Shown: piece after piece, positions 25,394 through 33,602 of the stretch
How the letters are laid out: every line of letters begins with the position of its first letter
Numbering within the stretch: position 1 is the stretch's first letter
Origin: Candidatus Rokuibacteriota bacterium
GTDB taxonomy: Bacteria; Methylomirabilota; Methylomirabilia; Rokubacteriales; CSP1-6
Length of the DNA stretch: 64,000 nucleotides
Reading direction: 5' to 3'
Assembly (NCBI GenBank): GCA_003220685.1
Contig: QHTE01000064.1
Span: 47,448 to 111,447 of the forward strand
Made by a program: the position numbers and the translations under genes
The notes under the pieces: model-generated
The model's input: only the letters and a program-made list of their open reading frames with translations
What the model was told of the DNA's origin: nothing
The model's database searches: none

Positions 25394-25424
25394 TGAGTCG
25401 GCTATATACTTTTAGAGCGACTCA
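25394..25424 (+). promoter_or_regulatory. Inverted repeat around the DsbA-like gene start
   Basis: TGAGTCG (25394-25400) and CGACTCA (25418-25424) are perfect 7-bp inverted arms, and the second arm runs into the ATG of the DsbA-like gene. The loop contains TATACT. In RNA the hairpin would cover the ribosome-binding region, so it could control translation; as DNA it could be an operator. Confidence 0.35.
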
Positions 25425-26176
25425 TGCGTAGCGTCCGTCTCCTCGTCATCGCCGGTCTCGTCGGTCTGGCCGCGGCGGTTCTCGTCGCCGGTCACACGGT
25501 CGCCGCGGACGAGGCAAAGCTCACCCAGCAGGAGATCGAGAAGATCGTGCGCGACTATCTCCTGCGGGAGCCCGAGGTGCTCGCGGAAGCCTTCCGGCGC
25601 CTGCAGCAGCGCCAGTCGGCGTCGGCGGCGACGAGGTCCAAGCAGGCCATCCACGACCACCGGCAGGCGCTCTTTGCGGACCAGACCTCGCCCGTCGAGG
25701 GCAACGCGCAGGGGAAGGTCACCATCGTCGAGTTCTTCGATTACCGGTGCGTCCACTGCCGCCACGTCGCGCCCACGATCGATCAGATCGTGAGCTCGAA
25801 TACGTCCGTGCGCGTCGTCTACAAGAACTTTCCGGTGCTCGGGGAGCCCTCGGTCCTCGCAGCCCGAGCCGCGGTCGCTGCCCAGCAGCAGGGCGGGTGG
25901 CAGAAGCTCCATCGGGCCATGCTCGCCTTCGACGGGGACTTCACCGTCGAGGCCCTCCTGGCCCTCGGCACGTCCGTCGGGCTCGACTCCGTGAAGCTCA
26001 AGACCGACATGATGTCGCTGGAGACCGACCGGGCCCTGCAGGCCAACCTCGCGCTGGCCGCCGCCCTCGGGCTCGACGCGACGCCGAGCTTCGTGATCGG
26101 CGATCGCGTCATCCGGGGCGCTCTGGCCCCGGAAGCGTTCCAGGCCCTGGTCGACGAGGAAGCTGGCAAGCGGTAG
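25424..26176 (+). CDS. DsbA/Com1-like periplasmic thiol oxidoreductase
   Basis: The 250-residue protein has a signal peptide (LLVIAGLVGLAAAVLVAGHTVAA, cleavage near residue 28). A helical dimerisation-like segment follows (LTQQEIEKIVRDYLLREPEVLAEAFRRLQQRQ, as in Com1/BcfH-type proteins). The thioredoxin domain has FFDYRCVHCRHVAPT (CVHC active site, about residues 109-112) and the cis-Pro loop ATPSFVIGDRVIRGAL. It should introduce or isomerise disulfides in exported proteins. The start codon lies inside an inverted repeat and has no clear ribosome-binding site. It follows the E2 gene by 34 bases and precedes the formate dehydrogenase operon, where oxidative folding might matter, though no direct link is shown. 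Confidence 0.9.
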   Translation: MRSVRLLVIAGLVGLAAAVLVAGHTVAADEAKLTQQEIEKIVRDYLLREPEVLAEAFRRLQQRQSASAATRSKQAIHDHRQALFADQTSPVEGNAQGKVTIVEFFDYRCVHCRHVAPTIDQIVSSNTSVRVVYKNFPVLGEPSVLAARAAVAAQQQGGWQKLHRAMLAFDGDFTVEALLALGTSVGLDSVKLKTDMMSLETDRALQANLALAAALGLDATPSFVIGDRVIRGALAPEAFQALVDEEAGKR

Positions 26177-26243
26177 CCTCGGTCCACCCGGCGGGCCACC
26201 TTTAGTGGCTCGCGATGGGTCTCGGGGCCGCCCGCAATACCGC

Positions 26244-26273
26244 TTGACGGCGCGTCCCATAAACGCCTAACAT
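26244..26273 (+). promoter_or_regulatory. Predicted sigma-70 promoter of the formate dehydrogenase operon
   Basis: TTGACG (26244-26249) and TAACAT (26268-26273) are separated by 18 bases, 91 bases before the fdhD start. The predicted start site falls at the left arm of an inverted repeat (26279-26318). Confidence 0.5.
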
Positions 26274-26278
26274 TACGT

Positions 26279-26318
26279 TCGAAATAGCGGTCGGCAAGGG
26301 CGCCGCCCGTTATTTCGA
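26279..26318 (+). promoter_or_regulatory. Inverted repeat, candidate operator or leader hairpin of fdh operon
   Basis: TCGAAATAGCGG (26279-26290) and CCGTTATTTCGA (26307-26318) pair at 11 of 12 positions around a 16-base spacer. The repeat is AT-rich against its GC-rich surroundings and begins where transcription should start. A regulator-binding palindrome is the simplest reading; a structured leader RNA is the alternative. Confidence 0.45.
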
Positions 26319-26363
26319 GACATCGCGCTCGAAGAGATAGACTCTGGTTCCAAGGGAGAGCCG

Positions 26364-27227
26364 ATGAGTCTAGATCCCGACCTGGAAGTTCCAAGGGGCG
26401 TCCCCGCCGTTCGTCGCCGCGTTGTCAAGGTGCGTGATCACCGCGCCTCCGAGTGCCTGGATCACCTGGCCGTGGAAGAGCCGCTCGAGATCCGGCTGGG
26501 CGGCATCAACCTCAGCGTCACGATGCGAACCCCGGGCGAGGACGAAGAGCTCGTCGCGGGTTTTCTCTTCTGCGAAGGCGTCATCACCGGCGCGGACGAT
26601 CTCGACGTCATCGCCCGGTACCGCGGTCCCGACGGGGATCCCGACGACGGCAACGTGATGAACGTGCTGCTGAAGGGCGACGTGCGGGTCGCGAAGGACC
26701 GCCTGCGTCGCAACTTCGTGGCCTCCTCCTCCTGCGGTCTCTGCGGCAAGGCCACGATCGACGCGATTCGCGCGACGCTCCCCCCGATACAGTCCGACTT
26801 CGTGATCTCCGTCGATCGGCTCAACCGGCTCGCGGCGGCGATGCAGGAGGCGCAGTCGACGTTCGAGAAGACGGGTGGGCTGCACGCCGCCGGGCTCTTC
26901 GGCGCCGACGGCCAGCTACGCGTGCTGCGCGAAGACATCGGCCGCCACAACGCGGTGGACAAGGTCATCGGGCACATGGTACTGGCCCGCTCTGTGCCGC
27001 TCGACCGGCACGTGCTCATGGTCAGCGGGCGCGTGAGCTTCGAGATCATGCAGAAAACCCTGGCCGCGCGGATCCCGGTGATCGCCGCGGTCTCAGCACC
27101 GTCCAGCATGGCCGTCCAGATGGCGCTCACCGCCGACATGACCCTGATCGGGTTCGTGCGGAACGGCGGGTTCAATCTCTATTCGGGTGCTCATCGCGTG
27201 ACGCCGAGCGTCACGGAACTTGTGTGA
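26364..27227 (+). CDS. fdhD: Formate dehydrogenase sulfurtransferase FdhD
   Basis: This 287-residue protein moves sulfur from a cysteine desulfurase to the bis-MGD molybdenum cofactor, which formate dehydrogenase needs for activity. Family features are EEPLEIRLGG near residue 35, TPGEDEELVAGFLFCEGVI, and the sulfur-carrying Cys loop SSSCGLCGKATID (two Cys at about residues 123 and 126). The C-terminal block is GLHAAGLFGADGQLRVLREDIGRHNAVDKVIG. It is the first gene of the formate dehydrogenase operon, preceded by a predicted promoter and inverted repeat. The catalytic subunit begins 64 bases after its stop. Confidence 0.97.
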   Translation: MSLDPDLEVPRGVPAVRRRVVKVRDHRASECLDHLAVEEPLEIRLGGINLSVTMRTPGEDEELVAGFLFCEGVITGADDLDVIARYRGPDGDPDDGNVMNVLLKGDVRVAKDRLRRNFVASSSCGLCGKATIDAIRATLPPIQSDFVISVDRLNRLAAAMQEAQSTFEKTGGLHAAGLFGADGQLRVLREDIGRHNAVDKVIGHMVLARSVPLDRHVLMVSGRVSFEIMQKTLAARIPVIAAVSAPSSMAVQMALTADMTLIGFVRNGGFNLYSGAHRVTPSVTELV

Positions 27228-27290
27228 CGTTGAAGACGTTCTCTATCGGCAATACCAACGCCGCAATCGCTTGGTAGAAGGAGCGCCAAC

Positions 27291-30200
27291 ATGTCCCAGC
27301 TGACTCGAAGGGATTTCGTCAAGCTCGGCGCCGTCGGTGCCGGCGCGCTGGGCTCCACCCCCCTGGGCTTCGACCTCGCCGAGGCCGTCCAGGTCAAGCA
27401 GGACCTCCGGATCGAGGGCGCGAAGGAAGTGCACTCGCTCTGCCCGTATTGCGCGGTCGGGTGCTCGCTCATCGCGTTCACCAAGGAGGACGGCAAGGGC
27501 CACACGCAGCTCCTGCAGATCGAGGGCGACCCCGACAGCCCGGTCAACGAGGGCCGGCTTTGCCCGAAGGGCGCCACGGCGATGCAGCTCGCCATCTCGA
27601 GCCGGCGCGTCGACAAGCCCCTCTACCGAGCGCCGGGCAGCGACAAATGGCAGGAGATCTCCTGGGACGAGATGCTGGACAAGCTCCGCGACGTTCGTCA
27701 CGCAGGACGCCAAGGGCAACACCGTCAACCGTTGCGAAGGCATCGCGTTCGCCGGCGGCGCCACCTTCAGCAGCGAAGAAGGCTATTTCGCCGCCAAGCT
27801 CATGCGCACCCTGGGGGTGGTGCACATCGAGCAGCAGGCCCGAGTCTGACACGGCCCCACGGTCGTCAGTCTGGCGGCCACATTCGGAAGGGGCGCGATG
27901 ACGAATCACTGGCGTGATATCCAGCACGCCGATGTGATCATGATCAACGGAGCGAATCCGGCCGAGGCTCATCCGGTCGGCTTCCAGTGGTTCCTGAAGG
28001 CGAAGCTCGATCCGCGACGCGGCATCGGCCGCGGCGGCGGCGCCAAGATGATCCACATGGATCCGCGGTTCACGCGGACCTCGGCGGTGTCGGACGTGTA
28101 CGCGCGGATCCGGACCGGCACCGACACCGCCTTCTTCGGCGGTCTGATCAACTACGTCCTCGAGAAGAACCTGATCCATCACGAGTACGTGAAGCACTAC
28201 ACGAACGCGTCCTTCATCGTGAAGCAGGGGTTCGGCTTCAGCGAAGGGCTGTTCAACGGCTACGACCCAGTCAAGCGAACCTACGACACCGCGACGTGGG
28301 GCTACGAGGTGGACGCGCCGGCTCAGGCGGCGTTCGAGCGGGCCCAGAAGGAAGTCGTCGCCACGGGGCCTGTCCACGCCAGCGCCGGCGTGGCGCTCGC
28401 CAAGCGCGACACGCAGCTCGAGCACCCGCGCTCGGTCTTCCAGCTCCTGCGCAAGCACTATTCCCGCTACACGCCCGACATGGTCGCCTCGATTACCGGC
28501 ATCCCGCAGGAGCAGTTCCTGGAGATCGCCAAAATCGTGGGCGAGACTGGCAAGCCCGACAAAGTGATGACGGTCGTCTACGCGGTGGGGCTCACGCAAC
28601 ACACCACCGGCGGCCAGCTCATTCGCACGGCTGCCGTGCTCCAGCTCCTGCTCGGCAACATGGGGCGCCCGGGCGGCGGCATGAACGCCGAGCGCGGTCA
28701 CGCCAACATCCAGGGCAACACCGACAACGCGATCTCGTGGGAGATCCTGCCCGGCTATCTCCGCATCCCGGCGCCGGGCCAGAAGAACCTCGACGACTAC
28801 GTCACCCAGAGCGCGCCCAAGAAGTTCGACGCGAACTCCTGGAACTTCTTCGGCACGAATTACCGGAAGTTCATGGTCAGCCTGCTCAAGACCTGGTACG
28901 GCGACGCGGCGACGGACAAGAACGAGTTCGCGTTCGAGTTCATCCCCAAGCCCGCCACCAACTCGTCGTGGATCTCGATCTACGACCAGGCGCTCAAGAA
29001 GAAGATGGAAGGCCTCATCCTGTCGGGCATGACGGCGACCAGCATCGGTCCCGACGCCAACCAGGTGATGCAGGCACTGGCCAACCTCAAGTGGCTGGCG
29101 GTGATGGACCCGTTGCCGACGACCAGCTCGGAGTTCTGGCGGCGGCCGGGCGCGGACCCCAAGACGATCCAGACCGAAGTCTTCATGATCCCCAGCACGC
29201 ACTGGATCGAGAAGGACGGCTCGTTCGTGAACAGCGGCCGCTGGATGCAGTGGAAAGAGGCGGCGGTGCCGCCGGAGGGCGCGCGCCACGACCACTGGGT
29301 CCTGGCCGACGTGTTCCAGCGCGTGAAGAAGCTTTACGCGCAGCAGGGCGGCAAGTTCCCCGCGCCGCTGAACGCGCTGACGCTGACCTACAAGAACCCG
29401 ATCAAGCCCGATCTCGACGAGATCTGCCAGGAGATCAACGGCTTCGATCTGACGACGGGGAAGCGGCTCGATACCTTCGGCAAGCTGAAGGACGACGGGA
29501 CGACCACCGCGGGTAACTGGATCTACTGCGGCTCGTACCCGGAGGCCGGCAACCTCTCCAAGCGTCGTGCCGGCGTGCAGGATCCCAAGAAGAACGATCC
29601 CACCGGCATGGGTTTCTATCACGGCTGGGCATGGAGCTGGCCGCTCAACCGTCGCGTCATGTACAACCGCGCCTCCGCCGACCTCAACGGCAAGGCGTGG
29701 GATCCGACGCGGCCCGGCATCGAGTGGGACGCGGCGGACAAGAAGTGGAAGGGCGACGTGCCTGACTATCCGCCGACGATGGACCCGAAGGATCCCAAGC
29801 GCTGGGGCCCGTTCATCATGAACGGCGAGGGCGTCGGTCGGCTCTTCTCGAGCTCGATGCTCGACGGGCCGCTCCCCGAGCACTACGAGCCGGTCGAGTC
29901 GCCGGTCGAGAACCCGCTGCATCCCAAGCAGTCGGAGTCCCCGGTCGTGTTCCTCTACGACAAACAGGGCGGTCGTGAGAATCGGTTCGGCACCGCCAAG
30001 GACTACCCCTACATCGCGACCAGCTATCGGCTGACCGAGCACGAGCACTACGTCACGCAGCACGTGCCGGCGCTGGTGGGGCTCCAGCCCAAGCCGTTCG
30101 TCGAGGTGCCCGAGGAAGTCGCGAAGGAGAAGGGCATCAAGACCGGCGATCGAGTCCGCGTCACCTCCAAGCGCGGCAAGCTGGAGGTGCTCGCGGTCGT

Positions 30201-30414
30201 GACGAAACGTCTGGGTGGGCTCGAGGTGAACGGCAAGAGGGTCTATCACATCGGGATCCCCATCCACTGGGGCTACGTCGGAATCGCGGCCGACCGGGAC
30301 CCGACCAAGGGCGCCAACTGGCTCGCGAACGCGTTGACACCGTTCGTGGGCGACGCCAACGCGCGGACGCCGGAGTTCAAGGCGTTCCTGGTGAACATCG
30401 AGAAGATCGGATGA
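27291..30414 (+). CDS. fdnG: Formate dehydrogenase catalytic subunit, selenocysteine-containing (FdnG/FdoG type), one frameshift
   Basis: The protein of about 1,040 residues oxidises formate at a bis-MGD molybdenum or tungsten centre. A twin-arginine signal (LTRRDFVKLGAVGAG) sends it to the periplasm. A [4Fe-4S] site follows (Cys51, 54, 58 and 91, the last in LCPKG). An in-frame TGA at 27847-27849 occurs in IEQQARV-Sec-HGPTV, exactly where E. coli FdnG/FdoG carry selenocysteine, and a SECIS hairpin follows. Reading then continues through GRGAMTNHW to the stop at 30412. The frame changes between about 27684 and 27700. An extra base, or loss of one GCGAC unit of a tandem pair, would explain it; the latter restores KLRDATFVTQD. 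All other regions look intact, so I treat it as functional with a likely sequence error. Confidence 0.93.
27847..27879 (+). promoter_or_regulatory. Selenocysteine codon with bacterial SECIS hairpin
   Basis: The TGA codon is followed after 11 bases by a 7-bp stem (27861-27867 with 27873-27879, two G-U pairs) closed by the loop AGUCU. The 11-base spacing equals that of the E. coli fdhF element, and the loop resembles the SelB-binding apical loop in fdnG and fdhF. Confidence 0.85.
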
Positions 30415-31217
30415 ACGAGGGCGCCGTCGCCACGCTCGGCACGGAGGCCTGGGCCCGGCGCCGACACCGGGCCCGGCAGCTCCTCGAGGGCCATGCGTTC
30501 GCCAGAGGTGTGCTGCAGCTCTACGAGGCGCTGCTGGACGTGCAGGAACCGGCGTTCGTGAAGGCGAGGGACGATCGACCCGAGCCGGCTCGCGTCGCCG
30601 TCTACGCGGCAGCGCGGGTCATGGGCGACGTCGGCGAGGCCACGATCGCGGCCGGTCCCCCCTCGCTGGCGGCGGCTGTACGCGACCGGCTTCGCGACGG
30701 CGACGGGGCCGGTCTCGTCGGGCGCTGGCTCGCGGGCGAGCGACAGGAGCCGGTCGACGAATATCTGGCGCGGGCCGCGGCCGCGCCCGTGCTCGAAGCG
30801 CTCGGGCCCGTGGCCGGCGACGCCTGCTCGGGGCGCCCGGCCGACGGCGGCTGCCCCCGCTGCGGCGGCCTGCCGCAGCTCTCGTACCTGACCGACGCGG
30901 GCGAGGCCCTGGTCAGCGGACCCCGAATGCTCCTGTGCTGCCGCTGCGGCGACAGCTGGGTCCATCAACGGATGACGTGCGCCGGCTGCGGCGAGCAGTC
31001 CACGAGCAAGCTGCCGATCTTCGCCGACGCCGCGCGCTTGCCGCATCTGCGCGCCGACGCGTGCGAGACGTGTCGGCGCTACCTGATCTCGATCGACCTT
31101 CGCAAGGACCCGCATGCGGTGCCGGTCGTCGACGAGCTCATCGCGCTCCCGCTCGATCTCTACGTCAAGGAGCGCGGCTACACCAAGATCGTGCCCAATC
31201 TGATGGCGATCGGATAG
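30411..31217 (+). CDS. fdhE: Formate dehydrogenase accessory protein FdhE
   Basis: The 268-residue protein matches FdhE, needed for activity of respiratory formate dehydrogenases and thought to act in cofactor or redox maturation before Tat export. It has an N-terminal helical domain (residues 1-125) and a rubredoxin-like C-terminal part with CPRCGG (about 143), CCRCGDSW (about 173), CAGCGEQ (about 187) and CETCRRYL (about 217), i.e. four CxxC pairs. The ending (KDPHAVPVVDELIALPLDLYVKERGYTKI) is typical of FdhE. It overlaps the catalytic-subunit stop by four bases (ATGA), so the two are translationally coupled. In E. coli fdhE follows the whole fdo operon; here it sits between the alpha and beta subunits. 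Confidence 0.94.
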   Translation: MNEGAVATLGTEAWARRRHRARQLLEGHAFARGVLQLYEALLDVQEPAFVKARDDRPEPARVAVYAAARVMGDVGEATIAAGPPSLAAAVRDRLRDGDGAGLVGRWLAGERQEPVDEYLARAAAAPVLEALGPVAGDACSGRPADGGCPRCGGLPQLSYLTDAGEALVSGPRMLLCCRCGDSWVHQRMTCAGCGEQSTSKLPIFADAARLPHLRADACETCRRYLISIDLRKDPHAVPVVDELIALPLDLYVKERGYTKIVPNLMAIG

Positions 31218-31228
31218 GAGAACCAACC

Positions 31229-31993
31229 ATGGCGCGAACGGTCGGCTTCTTCACCGACACGACGCTCTGTATCGGCTGCAAGGCCTGCGAGGTGGCGTGC
31301 AAGGAGTGGAATCAGCTTCCCGGACACGCGCCCGAGTTCGGCGACGGCTACGACAACACGACCCAGCTCGACGAGCAGAACTGGCGCCACGTGCAGTTCC
31401 ACGAGCGGACCACCGCCAAGGGCGGCGTCGCCTGGAGCATGATGAGCGACGTCTGCAAGCACTGCGCGCTGGCGAGCTGCATGGAGGTGTGCCCGACCAA
31501 CGCCATCATCCGGACGGAGTTCGACACCGTCTACATCCAGCCGAACGTGTGCAACGGCTGCCGCGACTGCATCGCGGCCTGTCCGTACCACGTCATCGGC
31601 TTCGACGAGGCCAGCGGGCTGGCCCGCAAGTGCACCTTCTGCTACGACCGGCTGCAGGCCAACCTGACGCCCGCGTGCGCCAAGGCGTGCCCGACCGAGT
31701 CGATCAAGTTCGGCGATCTGACCACGATGAAGGAGGTCGCCGGCGCGCGCCTGAACCAGCTGCGCGGCCAGGGGATGTCGGAGGCGCGCCTGTACGGCGA
31801 CACGGAGTACGGCGGGCTGCACGCGCTCTTTTTGCTGACCGACAAGCCGGAAGTCTACGGTCTGCCGCCGACCGAGAGCGCCGTGCTGCCGAGCCGGAAC
31901 AACGCGCGCGGCTACCTCGGAACGCTGGTGACGGCGGCGCTGGGCCTGGTCGGCGCCGTCTTCGCGTTCCGCGAGCGGGGCGGGAAGGAGTAG
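31229..31993 (+). CDS. fdnH: Formate dehydrogenase iron-sulfur subunit (four 4Fe-4S)
   Basis: This 254-residue protein carries electrons from the catalytic subunit to the membrane. Four ferredoxin-type cysteine groups are visible: CIGCKACEVACKEWN (about residue 14), CKHCALASCMEVCP (about 77), CNGCRDCIAACPY (about 109) and CTFCYDRL with CAKACP (about 137-157). A C-terminal hydrophobic helix (GTLVTAALGLVGAVFAF, about 229-245) would anchor it to the membrane, as in FdnH. The start ATG follows a TAGGAG site 8 bases upstream. It has no signal peptide of its own, consistent with export alongside the Tat-dependent alpha subunit. The membrane subunit follows after 4 bases. Confidence 0.96.
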   Translation: MARTVGFFTDTTLCIGCKACEVACKEWNQLPGHAPEFGDGYDNTTQLDEQNWRHVQFHERTTAKGGVAWSMMSDVCKHCALASCMEVCPTNAIIRTEFDTVYIQPNVCNGCRDCIAACPYHVIGFDEASGLARKCTFCYDRLQANLTPACAKACPTESIKFGDLTTMKEVAGARLNQLRGQGMSEARLYGDTEYGGLHALFLLTDKPEVYGLPPTESAVLPSRNNARGYLGTLVTAALGLVGAVFAFRERGGKE

Positions 31994-31997
31994 CGCG

Positions 31998-32861
31998 ATG
32001 ATCGAGCACTTCGTCACGCCGCCGCAGTGGGAGTGGTACATCGTCTGGTATTTCTTCCTGGGCGGCATCGCGGGTGGCGTCTACGCGCTCGGCGCGATCC
32101 TGCGCCTGATGGGCGACGAGCGCGACGCGCCCGTCGCGCGGCTCGCCTTCTTGCTGAGTCTGCCGGTCCTGGCCGTCTGCCCGGTCTTGCTGACGCTCGA
32201 TCTCGGCCGGCCGCTCCGGTTCTGGCACATGATGATCGACAGCCGCACCTTCGGCCTCAACTTCAAGTACTGGTCGCCGATGTCCGTCGGCGTCTGGGTG
32301 CTCCTGATCTTCAGCGTGTTCGCGTTCGTCTCCTTCCTCGAAGCGCTGGCGAGCCTCCGGAGCGGCCGGCCGCCGTTTCTCAGGGGCGGCCTCGCCCGTG
32401 CATTCGTGACCGTCGGCGCCGTCTTCGGGCTCTTCCTGGCGGGGTACACCGGAGTGCTGCTCAGCGTCAGCAACCAGCCGATCTGGAGCGATACGTGGGC
32501 GCTCGGGGCGCTGTTCCTGGCGTCGGGCCTCAGCGTGGCGGCCGCCACCTTGAGTCTCGTGACGCGTCTGGGTCGCCACGAGCAGAGCAGCGAAGCGAAG
32601 CTCACGCGCGCTGATCGCTACTTCATCATTCTCGAGCTGGCGCTCCTCGTCGTCTTCTTCGTGAGCCTCGGCGCCGCCGGCTCTCGGTTCCTGGCGCCCC
32701 GCTGGGTGGCTCTCTGGGTCGCCGTGCTGATCGGCACCCTGGTGCCGCTCGCGCTCCATTTGTCCACCCAGCGCCGCGTTCCCGCCATGCTCGCGGCCGT
32801 CCTGACCCTGGTGGGTGGGCTGGCCCTGCGCATGGTCGTGGTCTTCGGGGCGCAGATGTAG
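31998..32861 (+). CDS. NrfD/PsrC-type membrane subunit of formate dehydrogenase
   Basis: The 287-residue, very hydrophobic protein has about eight membrane helices and the NrfD family pattern: QWEWYIVWYFFLGGIAGGVYALGAI at the N-terminus, LDLGRPLRFWHMM (about residue 72), FKYWSPMSVGVW, and GYTGVLLSVSNQPIW in the middle. NrfD/PsrC proteins bind quinone and carry no haem. E. coli FdnI, in contrast, is a cytochrome b. This complex should therefore deliver electrons from periplasmic formate to the quinone pool without haem b. It ends the formate operon; the next gene begins after 26 bases and may be co-transcribed but is unrelated by function. Confidence 0.94.
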   Translation: MIEHFVTPPQWEWYIVWYFFLGGIAGGVYALGAILRLMGDERDAPVARLAFLLSLPVLAVCPVLLTLDLGRPLRFWHMMIDSRTFGLNFKYWSPMSVGVWVLLIFSVFAFVSFLEALASLRSGRPPFLRGGLARAFVTVGAVFGLFLAGYTGVLLSVSNQPIWSDTWALGALFLASGLSVAAATLSLVTRLGRHEQSSEAKLTRADRYFIILELALLVVFFVSLGAAGSRFLAPRWVALWVAVLIGTLVPLALHLSTQRRVPAMLAAVLTLVGGLALRMVVVFGAQM

Positions 32862-32887
32862 GTGGGCGCGTAGCGACCGCCGTCGCC

Positions 32888-33595
32888 ATGCTGAAGATCG
32901 GTGTGCGGCTGCCCCGGCAGTTCGAGGACTCCGGGGACTACCTGGCGGACGCTCGAGCGATGGACGCGGCCGGCGCCGACTCGCTCTGGCTCGACGCCGA
33001 GGGCTACGACCCCTGGCTGCTCCTCGCGGGTATGGCGACCATCACCGGCCGCGTCCGCCTCGTCGTCCCGATCTCGAGCGCCGACGTGCGCGCGCCCCAG
33101 GACCTCGGGGGCCGCCTCGCGACCCTGAGCCGCCTGTCGCGCGGCCGCACGGCGCTGGCCGTCACCGGGCTCGCCGAAGCGCTCGCCGATCTCGACGCGG
33201 TCCTCGAGCTCGCACGGCGCGCGCGCTGCTGCGTGCTCCTCGATTTGCCGGCGCGCCTCGGCCGGCGGGGCCCCAGCCCCGCGCCGGCCTCGGCCGATCC
33301 TCGCGCGGGGCTGGCCGACGGTGTGGTCGGCGCCGGCGAGTCCCCTGAGCAGTTCCGCGCCGCCGTCGAGCCGGTCACCCGATACCGCGAGCGCGAGAAG
33401 CTCACCGGCCCGTTCGAGCTCTGGGCCGCGATCAAGATGCCGGACGCCCCCGAGACCTGGCGGCGACAGCGCCAGGAGTACGAGGCGGCGGGCGCCACCG
33501 GCCTCATCGTTCCCGCCGACCCACGCCTGCTCGATCTGCTCCGCAACGGCGACGAGGAGGCAGATCGATCCGACCTCCGCCTGGCGCAGGGCTGA
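32888..33595 (+). CDS. Short luciferase-like protein interrupted by a palindromic repeat
   Basis: This 235-residue protein begins like a luciferase-like TIM barrel (KIGVRLPRQFEDSGDYLADARAMDAAGADSLWLD), with GRVRLVVPISSADVRAPQDLGGRLATLSRLSRGRTALAV matching the usual RLGTGV...LD.LSGGR region. It is about 100 residues shorter than ordinary members. Residues about 120-138 (PARLGRRGPSPAPASADPR) are encoded by one copy of the dispersed GC palindrome (33251-33282), which appears to replace part of the barrel while keeping the frame. It follows the formate operon by 26 bases. It may be a degenerate paralogue with altered or no activity. Confidence 0.65.
   Translation: MLKIGVRLPRQFEDSGDYLADARAMDAAGADSLWLDAEGYDPWLLLAGMATITGRVRLVVPISSADVRAPQDLGGRLATLSRLSRGRTALAVTGLAEALADLDAVLELARRARCCVLLDLPARLGRRGPSPAPASADPRAGLADGVVGAGESPEQFRAAVEPVTRYREREKLTGPFELWAAIKMPDAPETWRRQRQEYEAAGATGLIVPADPRLLDLLRNGDEEADRSDLRLAQG
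33251..33282 (-). repeat. Dispersed GC palindromic repeat, copy 1 (inside a gene)
   Basis: The reverse complement reads GCGGGGC-TGGGGCCCCGCCGG-CCGAGGCGCGC, matching the right half of the copy at 38936-38986. It lies within the reading frame of the short luciferase-like gene. Confidence 0.6.
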
Positions 33596-33602
33596 GCCCG
33601 CA

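Noticed and set aside
27898..30414. A separate gene starting at ATG 27898
   Set aside because: The ATG is the internal Met of GRGAMTNHW. The sequence before it is the conserved Sec region in the same frame, so this is one gene read through TGA.
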